A model generated the notes under the pieces. The model saw only the letters and a list, made by a program, of their open reading frames with translations, made no database searches and was not told the origin of the DNA. A DNA stretch of 64,000 nt from Epiperipatus broadwayi (lineage: Eukaryota > Onychophora > Udeonychophora > Euonychophora > Peripatidae). This document shows positions 12,190 through 24,140 of the stretch, in pieces; within the stretch, counting starts at the first letter, position 1, and each line of letters begins with the position of its first letter. Where the stretch lies: assembly GCA_028023455.1 (NCBI GenBank), contig JAQFVV010006472.1:965501-1029500 (forward strand). The letters are read 5' to 3'. The position numbers and the translations under genes were made by a program.

Positions 12190-13579
12190 GTTACAATTTA
12201 TCTCTTTCCCTGTGAAATTTGTTTTCATGACTTGCAGTTATATAAACTATAAAAACAACTAAATTACTAATATTTATTCTTAAAGTTATAATAAATAAGA
12301 GTAACGATTCTGAGAGTTTATAGGATTTGGTGTCTGTGCAGCTATAAATTGAGTACTATAACATTTTGTTTAGGCATATTTAAAATAATAGAATTTTATC
12401 GTTTTATGTTGTAATTAGTACTCATAATGTAAAAAAGTTATTATTATATTAAGAAGCATAGATTAAATGAGTCATAAATTATGTTTCAAAATTAAAATGA
12501 AAATGACGGTAAAAAATTGTTTTTGTTTCAAGCATAACGAAATTATTTTAAGGAATCTATAGTGGGTACATATATTCAGTTCTACGATTCATAAAAAAAA
12601 ATGTAAATAACTTAGATGTAATTTTAAATATCTAAATTGGCAGAATAATTTTAAAATAAAATGGAAAGAAAAAGTGCATATTATTGAACTATCTATGCAA
12701 ATGTAATATTCACATAGGAAATCATAACATCATATACTCTTGTCTCATATTAGTTGATGAGCCAACATAAATTTAATAATATATATACCACACATAAACC
12801 ATGCAAGTATGTGCACAAAAATAATCAAGGATATTGTTAAATGGCTTATGTACTATTGTCTTTGCTCATGGCATGTGTTACGTGAAATTCATTTTATAGA
12901 TTAAAATAAATGTTAATTATCTCCATTATACCATTGTCAGCACATAATGCCATCATTTTATTAATAAATATTTTTTGTCTTCATTCAGTAGCTTAACTTA
13001 GTTCAAAAAAAAGTAAAATTTTGGTTTGTTAATTATCAAGTTATATGAGTAAGTTTTCTTTACCGGTTTTTGTTTTTTTTTTTAATTCTTTGCAAATTTT
13101 ATTATGTTAATTTCTAACATAAAATGTTCCATGTATAATAAACACGCAATACATATTTCATCAACCATTTAGTCTGTAAACTGTTATTTATTTGTGGAAG
13201 AAGTTTGATCTATAGATTCAAGTATATGTCATATCTTTTGGTGGGATAAATTATTCCAACTAATTGTACATAAAAATTTTGGCATGAGAATTTTCATGTT
13301 TGAATCCATGAAATAATTGATTGAGCTAATGTAATGAAAGGTATCAGAGGAAAGATGAGAAGTAGTCATTGACTATGCTTGTTGATGCATCATTTATCAT
13401 CATCAGCTAGAAAAGCATAAAATGCACTCCTAATTGCATTCTCGTATGATTTTGCTTCCAAACTAGAGAATGTGGGCTAAAAATATTTTACAAGCTATTC
13501 CAATAAACTATTCTTTTAATGAATTTTTGATTTCCCAACACATTGACTTGAGTGATTTAAATATTGGTTTATTTAATTG

Positions 13580-13581
<2 letters not shown>
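12190..13581. other. AT-rich DNA with no recognised feature
   Basis: I find no coding similarity or structured repeat here. Confidence 0.45.

Positions 13582-13652
<71 letters not shown>
13582..13652. repeat. (TA)n microsatellite
   Basis: About 70 bp of uninterrupted TA repeat with no PLE sequence attached. Confidence 0.95.
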
Positions 13653-13657
<5 letters not shown>

Positions 13658-13989
13658 AAATGTCCATTATAGAAAAAATATCATAATAAAAATAATAAAA
13701 TATAATAGTAATAGTATATTTTAGAAATAACTATAATAAACCACACACAGTTGAGGAACGTTAAGAAATAAATGAATGTACTTCTGTAGTTTATTATAGT
13801 TGTTCATAATTCAAAATTCTTTTGACTTTTCTTATACAATTGTAATTCAAGCTAAAAGCTTTGTAAGTGAGAAGTAAGATAAGCTTAAAATGGAATTATG
13901 CGTTTAATATAGTAAGCTGATGTTTTCAATATCTCTATAATGATATCAAATTATATTGTGACTGTTATACTTTATTATTTATATACACA

Positions 13990-14392
13990 TCAGGATGAAA
14001 AGTAAAAAGTCCAACTTTTATCTATAGTGGTTCTTTTGGCAATAGATTTGTATAGTTATTTAAGCTTTGGCTGTTATCATGTGATTTACATTTATAAATT
14101 ACTTAGCTACTAGCTATTTAAAGTTTATATGTAAATTAATAAAAAGGTATTTGGTGTGGAAGTTTATAAAAATTATTATTCACTAATCTACTTTTAAAGC
14201 AGATTGTCTTTTATTACTGTGTGGGATTCATTTAATCTTTTAAAAAGATAAAAAAATCTTGATCTGTTACTTTATGTGTTAAGCAGACCAAGATGAAAGG
14301 TAGAGGAATTCATTTTTTACCAATAAAGGTTGTCATGACAACAGATTGTAGATGCTACAGTTTGTTTATGCTTTGGCTGTTATGCAATACAT
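13990..14392. repeat. Pair of diverged direct repeats about 100 bp long
   Basis: Sequences near 13990-14090 and 14287-14392 share GATGAAAAGTA/GATGAAAGGTA at the start and GCTTTGGCTGTTAT near the end, in the same orientation about 300 bp apart. They could be ends of a degraded element. No coding sequence lies between them. Confidence 0.4.
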
Positions 14393-14862
14393 CTTTAACA
14401 AATAGATGTTCAATTATGTAAATGAACACTTTTTGAGCATTTACACAATGCATAACCTGAAAAATAAAAAAGCCCCATCTAGAATTTATGCCTTTACATG
14501 AACAACTTTTTTATTTTTAACTCTGCAATTGCAATCAAATATTATGCAAATTAATAGTTTTTAATAATGAATAGGACATTTTAAAATATTTTATAATTTA
14601 AATGTTTCAATAAAATAATTTACTTCAAAATATCCAGTTAGTTAACATAAAAATAATTTCATTTAATCTTGTTAAAAGTTATTTGACCAGGGGTAACTCT
14701 AAAACACAACCAATGGTTTCACTGCTACAAGCAGAGTAAAGTCTTTACACTTGAGAAGGCTGTTTGTAGTTGCGTTTTAGAGTTATTTTTTGGCTAGTCT
14801 AGTTGACTTGGGAATTTGGGAATTTTGATTATTTATTAATTAGTTTATCTTTATGCTTTTAG

Positions 14863-14864
<2 letters not shown>

Positions 14865-14940
<76 letters not shown>
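14865..14940. repeat. (TA)n tract at the 3' end of PLE copy C
   Basis: A 76-bp TA repeat directly abuts the 3' region of the minus-strand PLE (TCAAAATACAGTACAATT). This copy stops about 60 bp short of the 3' terminus seen in the copies at 8.1 and 20.2 kb. Confidence 0.9.
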
Positions 14941-14942
<2 letters not shown>

Positions 14943-14965
14943 AAATACAGTACAATTTATATAAA

Positions 14966-15024
14966 TTATATTCTTTTAGAAGTACTTTCGACTATACACT
15001 TTGTAGTCTTTATCAACTATATAA
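14966..15024 (-). ncRNA. Hammerhead-like fold in PLE 3' region (copy C)
   Basis: Identical in design to 20072-20130: core TTGATAA, GACTA/TAGTC stem II, then GAAAGTACTT. Confidence 0.45.
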
Positions 15025-15073
15025 CGTTGAATAATCAAAACGAGACAACCCTTAAGAATACCCATAGTTCAAT

Positions 15074-17010
15074 TCAGATTTCCCATAATTCTGTTATCTT
15101 AACATTTGATGACTGGCGATTCATTAACATTTGATGATTTCTTGAAATCAACATAGCCTCTTTTATTTTATGTTTATTATGACAACGTTCAATTTGAATA
15201 ATTTTCATATTTTTATAATCAAATTTAAATCCATATTGACAAGATTTATTATGATCAAATATAACAGATGATGAAGGTTTATTTACATCTGTTCCATATT
15301 GATTCTCTTTTTGAATTCTATTATATAAAAGCATATGTTCTTTTATTCTCTTCTCAAATGTACACTTAGATTCACCAATGTATTGTACGCCGCATCCACA
15401 TATCAATCTATATATAATAGAATTTTGATTAAACTTTGAATTTTGAATTTTAGAATTATTAAGCAATCTATTTATGTTATTTGTAGAGAAAAAGCAATAT
15501 GACACAAACCATTATAAATTTTCCTAATAAACTTGACCTGCTCATCTGATATAAATGGCATTGAAATCCATTTCATTTTGATATTTTTATTTTTAATTTT
15601 ATTATAGTGTTGATTTCTTTTAAATCCTTTAATAATATTAGCAATAGCATTTTTATAATAACCAATTTTCAACAAGTCATTAACAAATAAATGTACATTT
15701 TTAATTTTATCACTAGAATATTTGCATAATTTTTCATTTCGAAATAAGAATGATTTCAATCCAGACAGCTTATGACACATAGGTACATGTGATTGATATG
15801 GAATAAAACCTCTAGTTTCAATTGGTTTAATTAACATAAGATAATCCAAACTGTAATCATTAAGAGTAACTTGAATATCTAAAAATTTTATGGAATTGTA
15901 TTTCTCTTTAGTTATAACCCATTTTATATCCTTAATCTCATTTAATTCATTAAATAAATTGATTATTAAGTCTTGTTTTCCACAAATAAAAACATCATCC
16001 ACATATCTATGATATACTTTAATTTCTTGATATTTCAATTGTTTTAAAATTTTACTTTCATATGTTGATATAACAAAATTACAAATTTGAGCAACAGCAG
16101 GAAGACCCATTGTCCAAACAAAATTCATTTTATAATATTCATTATTAAAATTAACATAAATATTTTTATCAATAAACTGCAATACTTTTATAATAAAATT
16201 TATAATATCAGACTTTACATTTTTTGAAACAAGAGCATTATAAATAATATTAATTGACTCTATTCTATCTATTGATCCATACATTTCATTTATATCAAAA
16301 GTACAAATTGTGTCATGTAAATCTATATTTATATTCTTAATTTTATCTACAAAATCAAACGATGATGAAACAGTATATTCTCCAAAACCTAAAATATCTT
16401 GAAGTAATAATTCAATATATCTACATGTTTGATAATAATATGCACCACCAAAATCAACCATCAATCTCAATGGATAATTTTCTTTATGTAGCTTTATATT
16501 CGAAAATATCCTAGGGCAAATAGCAGATGATGGATATAAGTTATAATATGTATGACTATCAATAGCTTTATTCTTAGCTTTTTTTTAAATTTCATTTATA
16601 AATTTCATGCGAGATATATCAATATTTATTATTTCACTATTTTGAAATTTAAGCTTTTTCATTTGATCCATAACTTTTTCATTATATTTCGCTCTTGTAA
16701 ACAAACATATACGAAGGCCTTTGTCCTCCTTTAAACACACTAAGTCATTATTTAATAGGAAACTTTTAAATTTATTAATTTGACTTAACCATTTATCATT
16801 CCTATTATATTTAAAGTTTTTATTTTTAACTTCTTTAACAATGTTATTACAAATATTCGTATCACACTTAATCACACTAAATGAATGTTCTATTGCAGAA
16901 TTCAATTCAAGATTACAATCTTTCCATCTACCACCAACATATTTCGATCCGAAATTTAAAATATATTTTTGACTGAAATCCAAATTTATACCAGACAAGT
17001 TCACATAATT
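15074..17010 (-). pseudogene. PLE reverse transcriptase with C-terminal GIY-YIG endonuclease, broken
   Basis: The protein would copy element RNA into DNA and nick the target. In order on the minus strand I see: an N-terminal PLE block (KEDKGLRICLFTRAKYNE, near 16720); the finger motif NIKLHKENYPLRLM (near 16480); motif A TFDINEMYGSID (near 16280); motif B MGLPAVAQICN (near 16100); catalytic YVDD (near 16000); FLDIQVT (near 15880); then a GIY-YIG domain, YRLICGCGVQYIGES (near 15390) with KRIKEH and the Glu of KIKEAM. This order is diagnostic of Penelope-like elements. Two lesions disable it. An in-frame TAA at 16585-16587 splits the N-terminal block from the RT. A T6 run is shortened to T5 near 15490, shifting frame between RT and GIY-YIG; copy D keeps T6. 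The frame is open to the 5' truncation, so the start is unknown. Confidence 0.85.
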
Positions 17011-17013
17011 TTG

Positions 17014-17463
17014 ATATTTTCGAATATAAAGCTACATAAAGAAAATTATCCATTGAGATTGATGGCTGATTTTGGTGGTGCATATTATTATCAAACATGT
17101 AGATATATTGAATTATTACTTCAAGATATTTTAGGTTTTGGAGAATATACTGTTTCATCATCGTTTGATTTTGTAGATAAAATTAAGAATATAAATATAG
17201 ATTTACATGACACAATTTGTACTTTTGATATAAATGAAATGTATGGATCAATAGATAGAATAGAGTCAATTAATATTATTTATAATGCTCTTGTTTCAAA
17301 AAATGTAAAGTCTGATATTATAAATTTTATCATAAAAGTATTGCAGTTTATTGATAAAAATATTTATGTTAATTTTAATAATGAATATTATAAAATGAAT
17401 TTTGGTTGGCCAATGGGTCTTCCTGCTGTTGCTCAAATTTGTAATTTTGTCATATCAACATAT
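17014..17463 (+). pseudogene. PLE copy D, 5' part of reverse transcriptase
   Basis: The plus strand encodes NIKLHKENYPLRLMADFGG, motif A TFDINEMYGSID and motif B FGWPMGLPAVAQICN, then stops at a solo LTR inserted after 17463. The sequence resumes at 19032. Homology to copy C begins at GATATTTTCGAATATA, so this copy is 5'-truncated exactly where it joins copy C in opposite orientation. Motif B keeps Gly-Trp-Pro where copy C has Val-Trp-Thr, so D is the better template here. The coding frame is intact up to the insertion. Confidence 0.85.
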
Positions 17464-19031
17464 TGTACCGGGTCGAACCGCTGAAACCACCTACTTATAC
17501 GTATATATAAGTTTTGGCCGGCTTCAAACTCCTTCACAATACATTTATAATATTATAAAGGTTAGGTGAACGAACCGGCACGTTCGAGCAAAATGGGAGA
17601 TCTTATTGATAGCTTTAACTATCAATAATGGCCCATCTCGGCTGCTAGGTTCAAACCCCTACCATCCAAATACTTTATTTGTTTCGGGGTAAACCCCGGG
17701 GCGTCAGCTAGTCTGAAGACTAACATATTCGGGTAGTAGGCTCATAATCCAGCGCTCGAAACAATTCCCTTAACCAGCCCAGTCTAATTTTAATCAAAGA
17801 TATTTATTGCTAATAAGAGATTGATAAAAAGAATTGACCGACAGATCAAGTTTAATTTTAAAGATAATTTATTTCAATCAACATCAATTAAGTTTAAATA
17901 TAATTTACTAACCAACATAAACGCATTCTAAACATTTTATAAATCCAAATTTCACGCATGCACATTTTTTTTTTTAAATTAACATATGATAGGATATTTC
18001 ATGAACAAAGCAACATAATCTTAGACATTTAAATTAACTCTCATTCGCAAAAATCATAATAAAGCATTACTAACATCTGAAACTCACGCACACACATCAA
18101 TAGTTCCTTTTATGTATGATAGAGTTCATATAATGTTATTCTTCAATATTTACGGATTACAGTGGGGACTACTACTTGTAAATAATAATAAAACAGATAC
18201 CTAGGATTTTTTCTTGTCGGTGGCTACTTCTGCTGCTTCTGATGGATTGTATCTAACCGGTTAGATTTTGTTTATGGAAGAGAATTTATGGTAATCCGTT
18301 GGTTTCTTCTTGGAGACAGCTGCACGTTTTGACGGAGGGTTTCTGTGTTGTTATCCAGACATTATTTCTCAGGCAGGTTTTGATGATCTTATTGGACTAA
18401 AAGGGCTGGAGCACAAGCGTATATTTCCAAAGGCTTTTCAGCAGTGCATTTCTGTAAACTGACACAGTAAAACTAGACTGAATTTCAAACTCCAACTGAA
18501 AATGAAAGATAAAACGAAAAAAAGTCTATTTATACCTGCCAAGTGTTTTTGTTTTAATATCCTCCGGCAATACGTGTTGTCGAAATTCCTTTAGATTAAT
18601 TATATGACAACGTGTTTTTCGATTGAATATTTGATTAGTAGTAGCTATTTTAAAATGTGTTGTTTTCATATCTTTAATTAGCAGTCCACCACTGTGTTTC
18701 TAAATACATTTCATTTCAATATTTATTTATTTTTTTAATATTATTCTAACATGCATACTTTTGTTTACATTCTCACGCACTAATATAATCTATTATAATA
18801 AACTGGAATGAAAAGAGATTTTTATATTTTTTTAAACTTTTAATTTATAATAATTTTAACTTTTATGAAACTCTTAGTTTGTTTTTTTTTTTTTCTTTTT
18901 TATAGGAAAACTCCCTCTCCCCTCTTTAAAGTAATTAATTGTCACTTTCAAATTCTTTTTTCCGAAAGGTTTTGATAATAATTTTTATACAAAATTATTT
19001 TATATACATGTGCCAATTTGGCATTGGCACA
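17464..19031 (-). mobile_element. Solo LTR inserted in PLE copy D
   Basis: This 1568-bp block interrupts the PLE coding sequence. The uninterrupted PLE reads CAACATATGAAAG; here ATAT appears on both sides (17460-17463 and 19032-19035), a clean 4-bp target duplication. The block begins TGTACCGGG and ends GGCACA, so it has the TG...CA ends of an LTR. It has no coding capacity. On the minus strand AATAAA-type signals occur near 17800-17870, before the GC-richer segment that would be the end of the LTR. That favours minus orientation. A GTGCCAA/TTGGCAC hairpin lies at the 19031 end. A non-autonomous DNA element is less likely because the inverted ends are very short. Confidence 0.7.
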
Positions 19032-20215
19032 ATATGAAAGTAAAATTTTAAAACAATTGAAATATCAAGAAATTAAAGTATATCATAGATATGTGGATGA
19101 TGTTTTTATTTGTGGAAAACAAGAATTAATAATCAATTTATTTAATGAATTAAATGAGATTAAGGATATAAAATGAGTTATAACTAAAGAGAAATACAAT
19201 TCCATAAAATTCTTAGATATTCAAGTTACTCTTAATGATTACAGTTTGGATTATCTTATGTTAATTAAACCAATTGAAACTAGAGGTTTTATTCCATATG
19301 AATCACATATACCTATGTGTCATAAGCTGTCTGGATTGAAATCATTCTTATTTCGAAATGAAAAATTATGCACATATTCTAGTGATAAAATTAAAAATGT
19401 ACATTTATTTGTTAATGACTTGTTGAAAATTGGTTATTATAAAAATGCTATTGCTAATATTATTAAAGGATTTAAAAGAAATCAACACTATAATAAAATT
19501 AAAAATAAAAATATCAAAATGAAATGGATTTCAATGCCATTTATATCAGATGAGCAGGTCAAGTTTATTAGGAAAATTTATAATGGTTTGTGTCATATTG
19601 CTTTTTTCTCTACAAATAACATAAATAGATTGCTTAATAATTCTAAAATTCAAAATTCAAAGTTTAATCAAAATTCTATTATATATAGATTGATATGTGG
19701 ATGCGGCGTACAATACATTGGTGAATCTAAGTGTACATTTGAGAAGAGAATAAAAGAACATATGCTTTTATATAATAGAATTCAAAAAGAGAATCAATAT
19801 GGAACAGATGTAAATAAACCTTCATCATCTGTTATATTTGATCATAATAAATCTTGTCAATATGGATTTAAATTTGATTATAAAAATATGAAAATTATTC
19901 AAATTGAACGTTGTCATAATAAACGTAAAATAAAAGAGGCTATGTTGATTTCAAGAAATCGTCAAATGTTAATGAATCGCCAGTCATCAAATGTTAAGAT
20001 AACAGAATTATGGGAAATATGAATTGAACTATGGGTATTGTTAAGGGTTGTCTCGTTTTGATTATTCAACGTTATATAGTTGATAAAGACTACAAAGTGT
20101 ATAGTCGAAAGTACTTCTAAAAGAATATAATTTATATAAATTGTACTGTATTTTCATATATATATTGATTTGTATATTACATATATTGTGAAACGAATAC
20201 AGATATCAAACTTTA
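19032..20215 (+). pseudogene. PLE copy D, 3' part: RT end, GIY-YIG domain and 3' region
   Basis: This continues the frame after the solo LTR: YHRYVDDVFICGKQ (catalytic YVDD), a premature TGA at 19174-19176 where copy C has Trp, FLDIQVT, then a 258-codon open stretch to the stop at 20020-20022. That stretch includes GFIPYESHIPMCHKLSGL, CHIAFFSTNNINRLLNN (the T6 run is intact), YRLICGCGVQYIGES, KRIKEH, the zinc-like Cys-His spacing of FDHNKSCQYGFKF, and KRKIKEAM. The 3' untranslated region runs to ACGAATACAGATATCAAAC and ends in (TA)n near 20216. It contains a hammerhead-like fold. Confidence 0.85.
20072..20130 (+). ncRNA. Hammerhead-like fold in PLE 3' region (copy D)
   Basis: Stem I pairs TTATA (20072-20076) with TATAA (20126-20130) and TAG (20077-20079) with CTA (20117-20119). 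The core follows as TTGATAA, then an unpaired A, stem II GACTA/TAGTC with a 9-nt loop, GAAA (20107-20110), and a minimal stem III in GTACT with H17 = T at 20116. The hammerhead consensus core is CTGANGA. Here C3 and G8, which pair with each other in active ribozymes, are replaced by T and A, so pairing is kept but the usual catalytic G8 is lost. All four copies in the window agree. Hammerheads are known in PLE terminal repeats; activity of this variant is doubtful. Confidence 0.5.
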
Positions 20216-20230
20216 TTTATATATATATAA

Positions 20231-22080
20231 ACTTTAAATTAAATTATGCTCAAGTTTTGAACTTTTTATTCATAATTTTGAATTATCAGTGTTTATAAAT
20301 ACTTTAATAAATCACATTTACTTAATTCAATTTTATTAAACATTGTGTCACCACAAGATTTATTATAAATTATAATTTACAATTTTTATTTAATAAAACA
20401 ATTATTAAGTTATTATCATTATAAAATTAATAAATTATTTTTATTTTTAAAAAAAATGACTTTTTAAGATATTTATATGACAAATAATAAAAATATTTTA
20501 CTACACTAAATCCCAAACCACCGCATAATGTCTAAGTCGTATAATGCTAATTTGAAGTACAATCAAAAGACTAAATCAAATATTTATATTATGCATACTT
20601 AATTAAACTCAAAGTAGTGAATCATTAAGATGCCATTATATAAACACGTTTTAAATAAATGTAACGGCAATAACTTTATAAAATTAAATTTCAAACAAAC
20701 CTTTCATTTTGGGAATAAAAGACTGCAATTATTAGCACTATTATACATCATACTATATTTCAAATATATCGTATATTGACAAACACATTATGTTAATTTA
20801 GGGCAAATTATAAGATCCATTTCATTTACCGTATATTAAAATATTAATTATAAGTTGATGAAAATCCGATATTGCATTACAAAACTAGGAAGTTTTTTTT
20901 TATATAGGAAGTTTTGCTTACTATTCTCAATAAAATTAAATTCCAAATCAATGTCATGCTGATCAAATCTAATGTTGCTTTTTTTTAACTAAAGCTACAA
21001 AAATAATAAAAAAACTTCATAAGACATTTGTTTCTCTGAAAAGAGACTATTATTTATCAGTTAGTCTAGGATTATAAATACACTTTACCCACAATAAACA
21101 TAATGACAACAATTCTGAATAATCAAGAAATAAGTGTAGTTTCTATTTTTAAAAATATGAAAAGATGTTAATTCACTTAAACGTAAATCACATTACTTGT
21201 AAGTCCTATTTTTCTAATTTTTTTGAACTTATGACATGAATAATGGGACAACAATTGAATGTGAAGTTTTTATTTGTTAAAACACATATTTTTTTGAAAA
21301 AGTTATGAGCTACTTTGCAGTGTAACATCGATTAGCAGTATTATATATTTGCAATAACATCAGTTTTAATCGATGTTACTGCTGAGAATAGCAAGTAAAA
21401 TTGTTGATTTTTGTATACAAAATGTAATGTATTATTAATTAAAGAGAGATTCTTTGATTTTTTTTTCTTTGATGTCTAAAAAACTGAGCATAGCAAATTT
21501 CCAATTTCCACTCTATGCATGTATATTACTGTCGCTGTTTTAACTTAAGATTGTTCATATGATAAATAAACATGGAATACATTAATCAGTATGATAAGTT
21601 TAAAGGTCTTTAATTCTTAATATAGAAGCAAAGAAATGTCATAGACTTTTTTCTGAAATGCTCTTGTTTTTAATTAAGACGCCAGCTTGTTTATTTTTTT
21701 TTAAAAGGAGTGTTATGTATGAATATGGGTGCTAATTATTATTCTCTTTCTATATTTGCAATATAACAAAAATAAATTATATTTTACTAAACAGAATGTT
21801 TAAAGTTGTCAAAAAAAGTAACGGTGGCTAAGAATTGTTGGGTTGTACACCTATGGAACCATTGGATAATGGCCTTCTAGTTACCTAAGCTTTTGAATGA
21901 AAAAAATTGCATAAATTTGAAGAACTATCTAGTATTAAATGGGGTATTGTCAGATTTGGAAATTAAATGGAAAAGAGATGAGATAATACTGAAGCAATAA
22001 GCAGAGACAGATTTATTATAAATAAAGATTGATGTTAGATTATTACTATCTAGTATTAAATGGGGTATTGTATATATATA
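20231..22080. other. AT-rich DNA with no recognised feature
   Basis: Nothing recognisable apart from homopolymer runs. A short inverted motif (ACATCGATTAGCAGTA and its partner near 21370) could form a hairpin. Confidence 0.45.
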
Positions 22081-22081
22081 T

Positions 22082-22099
22082 AATCAATCTCTATATCAA

Positions 22100-22145
<46 letters not shown>

Positions 22146-22161
22146 AGTATAGAGATTGATT
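22082..22161. repeat. (TA)n tract inside an inverted repeat
   Basis: AATCAATCTCTATA on the left and TATAGAGATTGATT on the right flank a TA tract, so the locus can fold as one hairpin. The left arm is also duplicated (two CAATCTCTATAT copies). Confidence 0.85.
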
Positions 22162-24140
22162 GAAACAAACATTTTAAATTATCTTGGAAGTTGTCAATGT
22201 TAGAATTTAAAAGAAAATGACTTAGAAAAGTGCTACTAATAAAGGAGACAAAAATGAGAGAGGACTTAGAACTTGTAAAATTTGCAGACAATGGAAGAAA
22301 AAAACCGTACATTACTAATTCTTTCTTTAAAAAAATCCAAAGCAAAAATGAACATGTAAAATTATATTTGATTAACAAAAATATTTATTTGGAAGACTGA
22401 TGTATTCCTTAAATTCAAATCAGAAAGTGATTCTCCATTAGTGAGATACAAAATATGTGCTAATGCAAAACAGAGACACAAAAACTTTTAAAGAGATAGT
22501 ATTAATTGTTGATAATTTTAATATTCAGAAATAATCTAATAAGTTTAGGCTAAAACTTACTAAATGTTTGTAAAATACTAATAGATTTCACAAATATCTC
22601 ATTTTTAAATGAGAACAATAAAAGATGTCAGATATTATAAGCAATTCATTACACATGGAATTGAAGTTAAATTGCAGAACCTAGTAGTAAATTTTGATAA
22701 GACGTTATATAAATAAAAAGTGTGAAAGAATTTTTAAATGACCTATTTAATAAATAAATATCTAGGATTATAAGATAATAGAAAAAATGTTAATGATATA
22801 AAAATTATAATTGTGAAATGGTATAAAAATCTATAAAAGACAACAAAAAGTTTCAAAAATATAAACATCTTATTATCCAAAAAAAAAAATTATTTCAGAA
22901 ATAAAATAAAATTATTGATAAATGAGATGTCATTATAAAGTATAAAGAAGAATACTAAGTATTTTGAAAGACATGCAATAAAATCTATGAAGAATGGAAA
23001 TGGTGGAGTTATAATTAATGTCTTAAAAAAATAGATAAAGAAAAAAATATTATTGGCAGAACAATTTACCAAATGTCTAAATGATAAATATATATCAGAT
23101 GATTGGAATAATGCAGAAGTGATGCTGATATTTTAAAAAGTAGAAAAATAAATTACCTAACCTATCACTTTTAGACAATATTTTTTACTAAAATCAATAC
23201 ATCTTACCTAGAAAGTGTTTTGCAATCAAATCATGCAAAAAATAGTTTTAGCACCCAGGTTGTATCCAATTAGTAAAGAAGTTATCTATATGACCAATAA
23301 ATATGAGTTGTCATTTTCCATTGTATTTGAAAATTATGAACATTTTTTCAGAGTATTATCAAGTTAGAAGGGTATTCATCATATTGCCACAGTAGTGGTT
23401 AAACTATATAATGACACTAAGAACATTAGTATTAATAATAATGTGAGTTAAATTGATTTTATCTCTCCAAACATTAGTTTTATAAAGTATTTTGTGGATT
23501 AAAATGAAAAATTAAGAGAACAAAAATAAATACTGTATTCGGGATTTGTAGGTGAACTTCAGAACTTCAAAATATGTTACAAAAACTATTGATGGAAAAT
23601 AAGAAAGAACTAAAAATAAATACTAACAAAACTAAAGTTATGATCAATAACTTTTCAAAGAGAAGATAAAGTAAAGATTAATAAAAAGGAATTAAAAGAA
23701 GTTGATATACATAAATTTCTTGGACAGATTATTAATAGGAATGAAATTATTATGAATAAAATTAATCGTAAATTTAAATTTGAAGTACTTCTTTTACAAA
23801 ATAACTTAATATTAAAACAAAGCATATCTATGACTTGAAAAATAAAGTTATTTAATAAATGTGTTCTACCAGTAATTACTAAAAATATCTAGAACTTGAA
23901 CTTCAATAGAGCAGTAATATAAAGACAAATGGTATCACTCTGAACACTAAAAGAATTAAGAGATTAAAATGGAATTGGCTAAATATGCCACAAAAAGAAA
24001 TGATACTATAATGAAAAATTAAGGTTTAAACTGGATTCTAATAAAAAATAAGAACTAAAAAAACCACATATGGGATGGACCAACATGATAAAAAAGTTTG
24101 CTCAAAAAATGGAAGCTAAAGATCATAAGCCCCAAAAAAA
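22160..24140 (+). pseudogene. Decayed RTE-type LINE
   Basis: Scattered stretches on the plus strand align in order to the better RTE copy at 38.7-60.9 kb. They are NERG.RLVKFADNG-like endonuclease sequence near 22250, a DDWNNAEVMLIF-like piece near 23100 (compare EDWKNAVIILIF), a block near 23690-23790 matching the region after the FADD motif, and RLKWNWLNMPQK near 23960 (compare RLKWSWAGHIARR). Many stops and shifts separate them. This is an old, dead copy spanning both endonuclease and reverse transcriptase. Confidence 0.6.

Larger units (their letters stand above)
14941..17013 (-). mobile_element. Penelope-like element, copy C
   Basis: This is the longest continuous PLE copy in the window. 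It is on the minus strand, with its 3' end in (TA)n at 14940 and its 5' end truncated at about 17013, where it meets copy D head to head. It consists of the broken coding region 15074-17010 and a 3' untranslated region of about 130 bp with a hammerhead-like fold. It is nearly identical to copy D over the shared parts, so both are young. The true 5' end and N-terminus are not present in the window. Confidence 0.85.
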
